From NCBI GenBank assembly GCA_964035545.1, contig OZ037766.1, positions 24,264,767 to 24,328,766 on the forward strand: a stretch of DNA of 64,000 bases, given 5' to 3'. The stretch comes from Bugula neritina. Taxonomy: Eukaryota > Bryozoa > Gymnolaemata > Cheilostomatida > Bugulidae. The notes beneath the pieces are model-generated. The model saw only the letters and a list, made by a program, of their open reading frames with translations. It did not search any database and had not been told where the DNA came from. Position numbers and translations under genes: made by a program. Position 1 is the stretch's first letter. Every line of letters begins with the position of its first letter. Shown here one piece after another: positions 13,301 to 24,370 of this stretch.

Positions 13301-15499
13301 CACATTAAATTATAGTTCATAATTATAATGTGATTGTAATAAACTAAGATTGAGCAATCCTTTAAAATCACTTACAATAAAATTGCATTAAGTCATGTCA
13401 AGTTTCACAGTTTACAATCCTATCAGCTATCATTCTCAGTTATCGATTTATGCAATTGAATATGACAATACATAAAATTTTCAACTGGCATCAAAGCGAT
13501 TAATCGAGTCATACTTGACTATTAAAAATGTCTTTACACATCAATATAGTTTCAACAAGTTTCAGTAAAGCAATAACGGGTCTTCAAACAAGTGAAATTA
13601 ACTAAATTCACTTTCGAGCGAAGATATGAAAGCATATTTACCATTTACCTAAAAGAATCAATGATTATTATTAGAATTCTCAGGCTACAAAACTATACAT
13701 GAGGCTAACTCAGCCCGTAGTTTATTATCCAATAATATTATTAGACTGATTAAAGCATAGAAAGCCAAAGTCAAAATTTTCACATCCATTGGCTTCACAG
13801 CTACTACCAATGTGAAATATTTACACTTTTTATTATTTATCCTATCAGCTAATTGTAAATCAACTAATATGAAAAATTAATATAAATTAGCTTAGCTACT
13901 ACAGTAATAACTAATACAACACGCTACCTACCAGGCAGTGTTTATTTAGAAATGGAAGATTTAAAAATTAGCTTCAAAAAGGCAAGTCAGCAAGAGTGAC
14001 CTACCATCATAGTTGCAACAGATCACATCACAGTATAGTATCCAGCAGTAGAGTCCACTCTCTATACACAGCTGTGTCCTGTCAATCATGCCAGTGTCTA
14101 AGAGCACCTGCTGCACAAAGTCACTGAGAACCTGGGCTTTCTCACTGGGTGGTCCTGCAAACAAGAAATAAAAAACTATGTATTAAGCAAAAATAGGTGT
14201 TGCAAGACATCTGAATAAAGAAAGTAATTGGAACAAGTGACTTCTAAATTGACATTAAAATCCTGTTCATTTAAGCATCAAAATAACAACAGTAGGGTCT
14301 ATAGCTTGTTTAGGTTATGATTGACCAGTATTGGACACCAATTCGATTAGTCATGCCCCAAATTAATAACGCGTTTAACAATCATTCAAAGCACAGCAAT
14401 CAAAATCTTCAACTCAAACATGGTAAAAATGGCAGAAGTAACCATTTTAAAACATTATATATAGTTGAACAATGAAACTAAATTTAGTTGAACATAATTA
14501 GATTTTAGCAATTCATAATATAAATGAGAATTGAGATACTGAATATGACTAATTAAATTTGATTTAGATAATATTATTCTATACACCCATTTCTTTTCTA
14601 TTGTTGCTGAAATGCTAAAATCTACATTCAACCTAATTCCGCAGAGTTTGAGTTAAATTGATTTTTTAAAATATGTAAATAATAATTTAAACAAAAAATA
14701 CCAGATTTAAATTCAGGAGCACACATAGCTGGCAGCTGTACATTAGCTATAATGACACCGGAATCAGGTTTCTCTGTGGGTGGTCTGGTAATCTCTGCCT
14801 TGATACCACACACAGCTACTGTGTGACCTAGTTTCACCATGGCACTGCCATCAGCTGTACTAATGGCTCCCAGTGTAAGCTTCTATACAACACTTTGAAA
14901 GGTAAGTATATTGGAAAGATAAAAATATGCTGTATAATATATGAATCAAAATACTTCTAAAACAAAAATTGATGTTACGCAGAAATAGTCTTAGAAAATG
15001 ACGGCCTTTTTAGGCAGTAAATGAAAAAAGTAACATCATTGCTGCAAAATAGAGTTTGCTACGATAATGAGGATAAAATGAAAATAACTCATAAGGCAGA
15101 TTTTATTGCAACCAACTGGTAAATGGCAATTATCATTTGTAAAATTCAATCAAACAGATTATGCTTTACAACAATACTATGTTTGCCAGCATAGATATAT
15201 CCTTCAATGCCTCTCAACAGACAGAATCTATTCCAATTGGATCAATTTTCAAGATAACACACAAGGCTTTATTTAACCTTGAAACTTGAGAAACACACAA
15301 CTAAAAAAGCACATTTTAGTGACTAAAACCAAAGAGTGAATCAAATTTTGCTGCATGTCAAGTTAATTTTTATTGTTTTAAAACTTACTGCCTCCCTGGT
15401 GTCCCCTAAACCACGATTGTCAGGTCTAACATCTTGTTCTAAAAACTTCAACAAGTATTCCTTACGTTGATAAGCCCGGACTTCATTGGCAGCAGACAT
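10344..15499 (-). CDS. EXOSC8: Exosome complex component RRP43 (EXOSC8)
   Basis: Five coding exons, 272 aa: 15499-15389, 14879-14702, 14154-14005, 11998-11838 and 10562-10344. All are GT-AG and phase-consistent, and the length is close to the roughly 276 aa usual for the family. The protein is an RNase PH-fold subunit of the hexameric ring of the RNA exosome, which in animals is structural and guides RNA to the DIS3/EXOSC10 nucleases. Recognisable family blocks are VRPDNRGLGDTR, ISTADGSAMVKLG, the region around VCGIKAE, NVQLPAMC, LYCDVIC and LLVDPTHEEE. Alternatives such as EXOSC7 or EXOSC9 fit less well by these blocks. Intron 4 carries a large 25-bp minisatellite; intron 3 (11999-14004) shows no coding content. 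The gene is not in any visible operon. Confidence 0.93.
11153..11760. repeat. 25-bp minisatellite in EXOSC8 intron 4
   Basis: About two dozen head-to-tail copies of a 25-bp unit built from atgtatacaatataaca followed by tacTKTRc. Variation is confined mostly to two or three positions (cttt/ctgt, tacatg/taaatg). Because 25 is not divisible by three, all frames read through the array in turn, giving three overlapping Tyr/Cys/Ile-rich shadow ORFs on the minus strand. The array lies between the EXOSC8 exons at 11998-11838 and 10562-10344. Confidence 0.95.
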
Positions 15500-18400
15500 T
15501 GGGCTACAAAAGAGCTCACTGATTAAATGCAGTTGATTACGCTTAATTCCTCAGTCTGAGTTTCATCCCAATTGAGAGTAGGGCCAAAAGGATGCTAAGA
15601 TGTAGATTATATAAGTTACTCAGCTAGTTGAAAATAGAGCATGGTTTGATAAAGTACAAAATCCACATGCAACTTGATACGAGAATAAGCATATGTCAAA
15701 CCATTATAACATAATTGAATCAGAGGGAAATGGTGGGAGTAACAGAAATGTCAAGTACACATCTATAGAAAATAACCACAAATTTAGTAGTTTAGAGAAA
15801 TTAGCATTAGTTCAGGGACCAATGTCTAATGTCCAATTTGCTACCAATAGTACATAGAGATGATAATTACAATTGATATCAGGAAAGGTTAGAAGAGGAT
15901 AGCAGGTCATATACAGTATACAAAGTTAGAAGAGAAAGGCATTGGATATTCTAGCAAAGACCTGAAATAAACAGATTTTTCTGAAATAGATTAACATGTT
16001 TGTTGAATTAAAGGGAGTGTGGTTGTCATGTAAAAAATGCTGGTTTGCAATTGCGTAGCAAATCTGCCAACAGCCAAGAAGCTGTTAATTCAGAAAATAA
16101 AACTATCCAGAAAATGGCAATGAGGTGAGCTGTAGTTAAAGAGTTGAGCAGAGCAGCAGTAGCACTAAAATATGTTTACTTTAATAGTATATGTAATACG
16201 TGAGGTAGGCAAGCATAGTAAAAGTAAAACTAAAAGTAGTAAACGTTATGACAAAATGGGTAGTGATAGTTAGGCCTATAAATTCACGATAAGATCACAA
16301 GAGCATTATTAATTATATTGAGTGTTAACTATAAGTATAAGCAAATGAAATTTCATATAAATTTCACATATCTTTTGGTGGCACACAATGCAATCAGTAT
16401 CACAATGCAAATACTATCAAAAGATATGGCTGTGATCCGTTGGCATTACTATAATACTATTTATATAAGCTAAAATTTGGTTTAATTTCAAGTTTAGGCT
16501 ATAATAATAATATTGTTTGTAATAGCAACATTATTATCATAATGATGGTGATATTATTAGTGGCACTTTTGGTGATAGTAATAATTATACTTATACTTGG
16601 TCTTGAGCAAGAGCATCAGATTGAAACTAGTATCAGTACTGGTACAAGTATTGCTAAAGTATTGCTATCGGTACAGTTATAAAATATAAAATAAATGTTA
16701 TAATAATAACTGATAAATAAATATTAAAATACTAATACGGTAATAGTATAAGTAAAACTAATAATTTATTTTTTATTAAATTTCACATCATAATTTTAAT
16801 TTAAATTATTAATATTATAAAATTAAATTTAAAAAATATGATGATTAAATCATTATTAAATCATAATTATCATCATGATTATGGTTGTGACTTATAATCC
16901 TATTTTAACATGTTTATGTTATTTTACATTTACAATATTGAATATTAATATAAATATTAGTTTAGTTCAACATAAATATTGAAAATTATTAAAAATATAA
17001 CTTATTAACTATAATCATAATGATAATGAATATAATACTAATCAATATCCACATTATTATTAGCATTTTTATTTTGATATTTTTGTTATGATCATTAACA
17101 AATATTAAATAATTAAGTTTAACTATCACTATGAACTTCAAGTCATAACATAATGATAAAGTTAAACATAAGAGTTAATAAGTGAACATCAACTTGAACT
17201 TGTTTCCAAATTTAGATGTGAGCTAATCAATACTCATTAACACACGCTCACTGAGTCTGACACTAAAACTAAATCTATTGTTAGTTAAGGTCCTTATTAC
17301 ACTTACAGCAGTTTAATTGTTAAAACTAAAGTAAGCTAAAACTCAACCTTTCAAATTAAACTAAAAGTAAAAGTTAATTCTAAATCACGAGTTGGGTGTT
17401 ACGGAAGTACAATGTAACAATTTCAAATGGATATTCTGCACACGTAGACACTTCACTATAAAATTAATTGTAGCAGTGGTTGAAAAGTATAATTTTTCTG
17501 CTATTTTACCCGCAATACTGTTTTATGTCTTTAAAGAATTTAGGTTTTATTTGTTTGATTTGAACTCACAAAAGCTGATAGAAACAGCGCCGAGTTGGTG
17601 GGTAATGAGTGCAGTAGTTTTGGCCTCCAAATTCGCGATAAGAAAATTGACCTCAAACTACTGTTTTGAGTGACTACCAACTTGGTGCTGTTTTTAGCAA
17701 CTCATGCGCTCACAGGCACTGAACTGAAACTATAGTTAATGCTCGCAGGCTTACACGAGTTACTGTCGCCAAAATATAACATAATTATTGAGATATTATA
17801 ATTGATATTATACACAGTCATAGTGACATAAACTTGCGTGAGTGAGTTTTATAGTGACACACTCATACTGATAGTAATATAAACTCAGAGTATTGTACTC
17901 GTACTGTTTCAAGATCAAGTCCAATCTGTATTTGTCTACTGAATACTTGCACACTTAGTGACTTTGACTTACACTAAACAATATGAATATCAATATCAAT
18001 ATGAATAAAACATAGTGATAGTGATAGAGTTTTGTATTTCAAATAGGGATTACAATTTACATTTGTGGTAGTTTTACAATTTGAATTTATGTAGCTTGAA
18101 GTCGACTGTTGAAGCCCTTGAACCAACTCCAAGTTGTTTTCTTTAGTTTAACTTAAAGTTGAAGTTTACACTTACTCTTAGGCCTACAGCTACAGGTCAA
18201 CTGTTAACTTGAACTTCAGATTGAAACTTGAAGTTAAAGCTAATAGTATCGGTAATACTAATACTAATAGTAATACTCTAATAGTAAAGTAAAAGTCTTG
18301 GTAATCTTACTTAAGTATAATAATAAACTTTTAAAGTAAAAGTATAACTCGCGGTTGCATTCACTCTCGCTCATAGTGCTAGTCTAAGTCCTACTTTTGC

Positions 18401-18570
18401 TCTTAGTCTTAGCCCTTAGGGCTGGAGACGGAGTTGGTAAAATTAAATGTATAACTTATAGTTGTAGTTGCACATATACTATTAGTAATAATATGACAAA
18501 CAATCTTGCAATGAAAGAAACTAATATTTCTGCCAAAGCATATTTAAAAGGTGTGCTAATTCAAGCCAGA
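15500..18570. other. Intergenic, low-complexity AT-rich region
   Basis: There is no gene here. From about 16150 to 18500 the sequence is cryptically simple, with shuffled runs of TAATA, AGTAA, ACTTGAA and similar words rather than a strict tandem array. The region upstream of EXOSC8 (15500-15900) must hold that gene's promoter. A short inverted repeat sits at 17582-17697. Confidence 0.7.
17582..17697. repeat. Imperfect inverted repeat, MITE-like
   Basis: The left arm (17582-17622, beginning aaacagcgccgagttggt) is matched imperfectly by the reverse complement of the right arm (about 17651-17697, ending accaacttggtgctgttt). The arms are about 40 bp, with a short centre. The size and shape fit a small foldback or MITE-like element. 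No clear target duplication was recognised. Confidence 0.45.
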
Positions 18571-18574
18571 GTAT
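18571..18574. repeat. Target site duplication (left)
   Basis: The 4-bp gtat immediately before the 5' LTR is repeated immediately after the 3' LTR at 26022-26025. A 5-bp reading (agtat) is also possible if the LTR end is moved by one base. Confidence 0.85.
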
Positions 18575-18880
18575 TGTGGTGGCTCGTGGAGCTACCAGCA
18601 ACACAATACGCAAGGTTGCGTATTGACCCGGAACAATGTATTAGCCAATTAGCTAGGCTGTTTTATGAGTAATAGTAGCAGCTTCGCGCTACTAGCTCAG
18701 TTGAGGATAGTGCTGTAAATTAAATAGACGTGCGTATCATTACTGTTGTACATTAGATTTTATTATGTATTCTTGTATTAAAATATAACGATATCTACTC
18801 GACTTAACTCGGTGAAGTTTCTCTAGCGATAAATAGATTCTCTTGGTGGCACATCAACCCTAAATCTGGAAAACATAACA
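18575..18880 (+). repeat. 5' LTR of the gypsy element
   Basis: 306 bp, starting tgtggtggctcg and ending aaacataaca (TG...CA). It is identical to 25716-26021 except for C at 18827 where the 3' LTR has T at 25968. It should carry the element's promoter and polyadenylation signals; an AT-rich stretch (attaaaatataacg) lies in its second half. Confidence 0.97.
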
Positions 18881-18881
18881 G

Positions 18882-18899
18882 TGGTGGCAGCAGTGGGAT
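18882..18899 (+). other. Primer binding site (tRNA-Leu type)
   Basis: tggtggcagcagtgggat begins one base after the 5' LTR. Its complement ends ...CTGCTGCCACCA, the form of a tRNA 3' end plus CCA. From memory this resembles animal tRNA-Leu 3' ends; the exact tRNA should be confirmed against this species' tRNAs. Confidence 0.75.
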
Positions 18900-18913
18900 A
18901 GTGTACATCAAAG

Positions 18914-19780
18914 ATGGAGACTGAAAATGCTAGAATGCAACCACCCCCAGTAGAAGGTGAGCGTAGAAATGCTGTTAATCCTGTGAATCGTGAGGGAGAA
19001 GAAGCTTATAGACATTGCTTGAAGGCTCCCACCTTTACTGGGTCGGAAGATGTCGAACAATTTATACAAGAATTTAGAGAGGTAATGGAGGTTGCTCAAT
19101 GGCCGCATAGAGTGGCCCTTATTCAATTGCGGAGAGCGGTGACGAAGCAAGCCAAGCCGTACGGAGTAGGAACGGACGTAGACGGAATACTGGCTGCGCT
19201 GCGGGCCCGTTTTGGCATCTCCACAATAGACGCTAGGACCAAGCTAGAGAGATTGTGCCGCAACCCGCGGACCTCGCTGCAAGAACATGCCGCGACGGTG
19301 AAGAAGCTGGCGCAGATTGCATATAGCGATCTGCCCGCACAACACCAAGAGCGTTACACCTATGACGCCTTTGTCCAGTCACTAAACGACCTGGGCCTAA
19401 ACCATCAACTACGAGCTAAAGGGATAACCAGAATAGAGGATGCCCTGAAAGCTGGAGAAGCTTACCTGTTGGCTACCCAAATGCATCGAGCACAACGGAG
19501 CCCACCAGTAGTTGGAGTCAACGCTGCCAGGGCTACGACAGGCCCCGAAGCCCTCCCGCTGGAAGCCGAAGTGGACCGTATGGTAGAGATGCTGGGACAA
19601 CTGGTAACCATTCTGGCCGGTGCTGGCCCCGGTCAGGCCCTGCGGGTGCCTCCAACACCTGTAGGGCAGGGCTGGAGTAGCGCTGATCAGGACCAGGGAC
19701 AGAAAGGACGACCCCAATACCAGGGGGCGTTAAACTGTCACGGCCCGCGGACACTCTCCCTCCCCGCGGGCCGCAACTAA
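18914..19780 (+). CDS. gag: Gag-like polyprotein (capsid)
   Basis: 288 codons from the first ATG after the primer binding site. The central part (about residues 35-190, including FIQEFREVMEVAQWP and the run from LERLCRNPRTSLQEH to AGEAYLLATQMHRAQ) resembles retrotransposon Gag capsid sequence. A classical CCHC nucleocapsid knuckle is not seen; only an NCHGP fragment occurs just before the stop at 19778-19780. The product would assemble virus-like particles in the cytoplasm. It lies in the same reading frame as pol, separated by two stop codons. Confidence 0.85.
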   Translation: METENARMQPPPVEGERRNAVNPVNREGEEAYRHCLKAPTFTGSEDVEQFIQEFREVMEVAQWPHRVALIQLRRAVTKQAKPYGVGTDVDGILAALRARFGISTIDARTKLERLCRNPRTSLQEHAATVKKLAQIAYSDLPAQHQERYTYDAFVQSLNDLGLNHQLRAKGITRIEDALKAGEAYLLATQMHRAQRSPPVVGVNAARATTGPEALPLEAEVDRMVEMLGQLVTILAGAGPGQALRVPPTPVGQGWSSADQDQGQKGRPQYQGALNCHGPRTLSLPAGRN

Positions 19781-20187
19781 AGGAGTATGGTGGAACACGC
19801 CGTCGTCTGTCCGTACGGACACGACGGAACATTCCACCCGAGTGGCAGGTACCACGCAGGACTAGTAGGCCCGCACAACGGCCCAGTACCTTCTCTCTGC
19901 CACTCGCTAACCGGTTTCACCGGTTACCTCGGGAAGAGGAGCCCGCCACTGAAATGGAGCCAGAAGGCCCAGTGGAGAGCCCCAAACCCCGCCGGCACCA
20001 ACCTCGCCGCCGGAAGCCCCGTAAACCACGGGTGAAACCCCCGCCGTCCTGTCACTCCAGGACAGCACATGCGGGGGGTGAAAGTACAACCACATGGAGA
20101 GAGCTATTTCCTACCCGGAAAGGTGGCTGGCAACGCCGTCACTTTCCTGCTCGACTCCGGTTGTACTACCAACCTTCTCAGTCGTAG
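19738..20187 (+). other. gag-pol junction with stops in the main frame
   Basis: In the gag/pol frame there are stops at 19778-19780 and 20033-20035. The -1 frame relative to gag is open from before 19740 to 20187 and encodes a Pro/Arg-rich basic stretch (for example RRHQPRRRKPRKPR) of nucleocapsid-like composition, overlapping the start of pol. How pol is expressed is therefore unclear: frameshifting, reinitiation, or small defects in this copy are all possible. Confidence 0.6.
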
Positions 20188-23100
20188 AGTCTTTGAGGCA
20201 CTGCCCCGCCGGGACAGGGATAGAGTACGACCGTATACTGGGGAACATGGCACCCTGGCAGACGGGTCATGTATCCCCTTTTATGGTATTATCGAGCTCC
20301 CTGGGCGTGTCCGAGATCAGGCTATACAGGAGACCTTTATCATAGGTCAACTGGAGGAAGATGCTATCCTCAGAATGCCCTTCTTGAAGCAACACCAGTG
20401 CCGAATAGATTTTAGTAAGTCGGTGGTGCTGATGGGCGGGCGAGAACTCGCCTGTGTGGATAAGTTTGGGCGTCCTCTGGTGGGCGGTGTTCAGGTAGTT
20501 CGAAACTGCACCGTACCCGGACGCTCCAGAGCTACTATCCACTGCCGAGTGAACAGCAACCGGATAGCCAGGCTCGGGGTCGTTGAAAGCGCGCACGAAA
20601 GGATCCAACTCGCCAGTAGTTTAAACCGACTAACTGAGCGAGGGGAGGTCTTAGTGCAGTGCGTCAACCCCTTTACCGAGCCCATTGAGCTCCCAGCTGG
20701 GTCAATGCTGGGCCGGTTCCATTCCGTCCAGGAAGAGGACGTGGGCCCGTCGCTGGGTGACGCGACGGAGGCGCCCCCTCGACACCCTATTCAGGGACGA
20801 GGGGCAGTCCCAACACATCTCCGAGAGTTATACGAAACAGCCAGTGGCGGCTGCGCGAGTAACAGAGAACGCCAAGCTATGGCTAAGTTACTACGCGACT
20901 ACGGTGATGTGTTCAGCAGCGGAGAGCATGACGTGGGACTGACTGGAATTGTCAGACACGAAATACCGCTGACTGCAGGGACAGTCCCTGTCCGGCAGCC
21001 CACGCGCAGGCTGGGGCCGGAGAAAGAGAAGGAGGTTAGCCGACAAGTACGGGATCTTCTGGACCGGGGACTGATAGAGCCCGCCCATAGTGCGTGGAGC
21101 TCGCCAGTCGTACTGGTCCGGAAGAAAGACGGCAGTTGGCGGTTCTGTGTGGACTACCGCAAACTCAATAGCGTAACCATACAGGACGCCTACCCTCTAC
21201 CTCGTATTGACGAGTCATTGGACGCCCTAGCCGGCAGCAAGTACTTCAGTACGTTAGACTTGCTAAGCGGCTATTGGCAGGTTCCTCTGAGTCCCGACGC
21301 CCAAGAGAAAGCGGCGTTTATCACACGGGACGGTTTGTGGAAGTGGAAGGTGCTGCCCTTCGGGTTAACCTCCGCCCCAGCCACCTTCCAGAGGCTGATG
21401 GAACAAGTCCTTAGCGGACTCCATTGGAAGACACTGCTGGTCTACCTCGATGATGTCATCGTAATCTCTCCAGACTTCGAGACACATGTCAGTCGTCTGC
21501 AGGAAGTTTTCGAGAGACTCCGAGGTGCCGGTCTCAAGCTCAAACCTTCCAAGTGCGCTCTATTGCAGCCGGAGGTCAAGTACCTGGGGCACGTTGTCGG
21601 TCGAAACGGCGTGGCAACGGATCCCGAAAAGGTACGGGCGGTAGAAGACTGGGTCACCCCCCAAGACTTGACCGGACTCCGGGCTTTCTTGGGGCTGGTA
21701 GGGTATTACAGGCAATACATACCAGACTTTGCGGGCATAGCCCAGCCGTTAAATCGGCTCACCGCAAAGGGAGTGACGTGGCAGTGGACCCCAGTCGAAC
21801 AAGAAGCGTTCGACCGCCTCAAGGGTTGCCTACTAACGGCGCCCATCTTGGCCTACCCAGACCCCACTTTGGAGTACATCCTTGACACGGACGCCAGTGA
21901 CCAAAATGTTGGCGCTGTGCTGTCACAAGTGCAGGAAGGCCGAGAGGTAGTAGTAGCCTACTACAGCAAGTCTCTCTCACCCGCTGAACGAAATTACTGC
22001 ACTACCCGCAAGGAGCTGCTGGCAGTAATCAAGTCAGTGAAGCACTTCAGACCATACCTATACGGCAGGAAGTTCCGGCTGCGTACGGATCATGCCTCGC
22101 TGATCTGGTTGTGCAAGAGAGCAGAGCCCTCTAGTCAGGTCGCCCGGTGGCTCGAAATCCTAGCTGAATTCTCATACCGGATCGAACATCGACCGGGCAA
22201 GAGACACAGCAACGCGGATGGGCTGAGTCGCCGACCTGACGGAGGTTGCAAACAGTGTCTCAACATCGAGAGGAGGGATGGAGGTCCCCCGCGATGCGAG
22301 TTGGAGACGCTGGCTCACCACGGAGCACCGTTTGACTGGGACCAGGGTCAACTCAGGCAGGGAGTTGATGAGTCCCCGGAGGATGTGAAAAACCTCCGCG
22401 CCAATTCTGTACTGGCCGGTAATGTTCGCGAGCTGAAGAAGCTCCAAGAAGAACTGCCTGGAGTCGTGGCAGACATATATCGGGCCAAAAAGGAAGGGCG
22501 ACGACCCAGCGAGGAACGCATACGACAGGGATGCGCCGAGTTCCGGCTATACTGTCAGCGTTGGGACTCGCTGCGGATCGGGCAGGATGGGTTACTAACC
22601 ATCTCCCTAGCTGCCAGCGGCAGACACCCGGAAAGGAAGAGGGTAGTCTGCCCCACGGCCATCCGCCGTGAGTTGATTTGGGATACTCACAAACAGGCCC
22701 ACGCAGGGGTCAAGCGAGTGATATCCAAATTACGACTCCGGTGGTATTGGCCGCAGATGGAGCGTGACGTCCGGCTCAGAGTCAAACAGTGTGAGATCTG
22801 CCAGGCCAGTAAGCATAGCCGCCGCCCTGGCGAAGCAGGACGGCGGAGGCTATATGCTGGTAGGCCCTGGCAAGTAGTCGCTGTAGACCTGGTCGGACCC
22901 ATGCCCCTGACCCCCAGAGGCAATAATTGGATCCTAGTACTAACCGACCACTTTACTAGGTGGGCGGATGCTCTGGCTATCCCAGATGCATCAGCCCCAA
23001 CAGTGGCCAGGGCACTAGACCAACATGTATTCTGTTATTTTGGGCTTCCCGAACAGATACACTCTGATCAAGGCGCTCAATTCCAGTCTCAACTGATGAG

Positions 23101-24073
23101 CGACCTTTGCCACCTCTGGGGAGTAAATCAGAGCAGGACCACCCCCTACCACCCTCAAGGTAACGGGGTGGTGGAGCGCAACAACCGGATGCTAGGTGAT
23201 GCACTCCGGAGTCTCCTCCTTGGACGAGGTCAAGAGGAATGGGATACCGTGTTGCCGCAAGTCATGCGTGCATACCGTAGCACCCCACACACCAGTACTG
23301 GTGAGACCCCAAACCTCTTGATGCTCGGGAGAGAGACTCGTGTCCCTGACCATCTCACCTATCACGTTCCAGAGCAAGACAACTCGGTTCACGAGTATGC
23401 CAGTGAACTAGTGGAACGGATGAAGGCCGCACACGATATACTGCGTCAACAGCAGTGGAAGGTGCGGCACGAAGATTCCGATGAACCACCTCTCTATCAA
23501 ACGGGAGATAAGGTGTGGATGGTCAATTACCGTAGGCGTCGCGGACAGGCTGATAAACTGAAGCCTAAGTTCGTAGGCCCCTACGTGGTCGTCGAGGCTA
23601 TGCCCAATCATACGTACAAGATCGAGCGCTCAGGACAGGTGTCTATCCAGAATGAGTCTCGCTTGAAACCGTATTGGGCTAGCCCCGACGGAGTGGGAGA
23701 AGCCCCCCCGTTGTTGGAGCCCAGGAGGCAGACAACGACGCGCGGGCGACGGCGGCATGGACCTGAATACGAAGTGGTCATACCGCGGGAGGAAAACTTG
23801 GTGAGAGAGGAGCGGCAGCTTTTGTCAACAGAAGCGTGTCCGCCACCGCCGAGTCTAACTCCATCACTTCCAGAAACCGAGCCGGTTCCGGAAGTGCAAA
23901 CCCCCACAGAGGGAGGGGCTCCATCCGGAGAACAAGAAGAGGTGACCACTAACGGTGAAGTAGAGACGCCATTAGAGGCCCCTACTAACGAACCGGCAAG
24001 CGTGTCACCCCCCCCTAGAAAGGGGACAGCGTACGAGGAAACCCCCACCATATTTAAAAGACTTCGTATGTGA
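20069..24073 (+). CDS. pol: Pol polyprotein: protease, RT, RNase H, integrase
   Basis: 1334 codons from the first in-frame ATG; the frame is open from 20036. Retropepsin active site LLDSG is at residues 27-31. Reverse transcriptase spans about 300-480, with the catalytic YLDD at 459-462. RNase H starts near 603 (LDTDASDQNVGAV). Integrase has an HHCC zinc-binding region (H near 874, CEIC near 908) and D, D and E of the DDE triad near 940, 1000 and 1036, spaced as a D35E core. A GPYVVVEA motif near 1170 is the GPY/F module. A Pro/Glu-rich tail of about 130 residues follows, with no chromodomain seen. All catalytic residues checked are intact, so the enzyme may be functional. The PR-RT-RH-IN order is diagnostic of Ty3/gypsy. 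Confidence 0.96.
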   Translation: MRGVKVQPHGESYFLPGKVAGNAVTFLLDSGCTTNLLSRRVFEALPRRDRDRVRPYTGEHGTLADGSCIPFYGIIELPGRVRDQAIQETFIIGQLEEDAILRMPFLKQHQCRIDFSKSVVLMGGRELACVDKFGRPLVGGVQVVRNCTVPGRSRATIHCRVNSNRIARLGVVESAHERIQLASSLNRLTERGEVLVQCVNPFTEPIELPAGSMLGRFHSVQEEDVGPSLGDATEAPPRHPIQGRGAVPTHLRELYETASGGCASNRERQAMAKLLRDYGDVFSSGEHDVGLTGIVRHEIPLTAGTVPVRQPTRRLGPEKEKEVSRQVRDLLDRGLIEPAHSAWSSPVVLVRKKDGSWRFCVDYRKLNSVTIQDAYPLPRIDESLDALAGSKYFSTLDLLSGYWQVPLSPDAQEKAAFITRDGLWKWKVLPFGLTSAPATFQRLMEQVLSGLHWKTLLVYLDDVIVISPDFETHVSRLQEVFERLRGAGLKLKPSKCALLQPEVKYLGHVVGRNGVATDPEKVRAVEDWVTPQDLTGLRAFLGLVGYYRQYIPDFAGIAQPLNRLTAKGVTWQWTPVEQEAFDRLKGCLLTAPILAYPDPTLEYILDTDASDQNVGAVLSQVQEGREVVVAYYSKSLSPAERNYCTTRKELLAVIKSVKHFRPYLYGRKFRLRTDHASLIWLCKRAEPSSQVARWLEILAEFSYRIEHRPGKRHSNADGLSRRPDGGCKQCLNIERRDGGPPRCELETLAHHGAPFDWDQGQLRQGVDESPEDVKNLRANSVLAGNVRELKKLQEELPGVVADIYRAKKEGRRPSEERIRQGCAEFRLYCQRWDSLRIGQDGLLTISLAASGRHPERKRVVCPTAIRRELIWDTHKQAHAGVKRVISKLRLRWYWPQMERDVRLRVKQCEICQASKHSRRPGEAGRRRLYAGRPWQVVAVDLVGPMPLTPRGNNWILVLTDHFTRWADALAIPDASAPTVARALDQHVFCYFGLPEQIHSDQGAQFQSQLMSDLCHLWGVNQSRTTPYHPQGNGVVERNNRMLGDALRSLLLGRGQEEWDTVLPQVMRAYRSTPHTSTGETPNLLMLGRETRVPDHLTYHVPEQDNSVHEYASELVERMKAAHDILRQQQWKVRHEDSDEPPLYQTGDKVWMVNYRRRRGQADKLKPKFVGPYVVVEAMPNHTYKIERSGQVSIQNESRLKPYWASPDGVGEAPPLLEPRRQTTTRGRRRHGPEYEVVIPREENLVREERQLLSTEACPPPPSLTPSLPETEPVPEVQTPTEGGAPSGEQEEVTTNGEVETPLEAPTNEPASVSPPPRKGTAYEETPTIFKRLRM

Positions 24074-24370
24074 CTGCATTAGAAGCGGCGCACATGAAAG
24101 TCTAGGGGAAAACCGTACGATAAAATGTTGGAGTTGTGAACCCCACGCAAATATCAACTTTTGCGAGGGCGGAATAGTGGGAGGAATTAATGCGCGTAAA
24201 GCAAATAGTTCCGACCTCGTGCCTCAGAAACGATGCTCAGCCTTTTCTTATGCTGACATCGCCAAAGGCAGACGTATCTCACAACCAGCTCCAACCTTAC
24301 CAAGAACGTTGAGTATGGACATTAATACCGAGTTCCCAGGTAAGCCAGTATAAGTCTTGTATTCCTATTC

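Noticed and set aside
18397-18672. 91-aa ORF entering the 5' LTR, and the matching 25490-25813 ORF
   Set aside because: Both end in LTR sequence and share only the LTR-derived C-terminus; no protein features.
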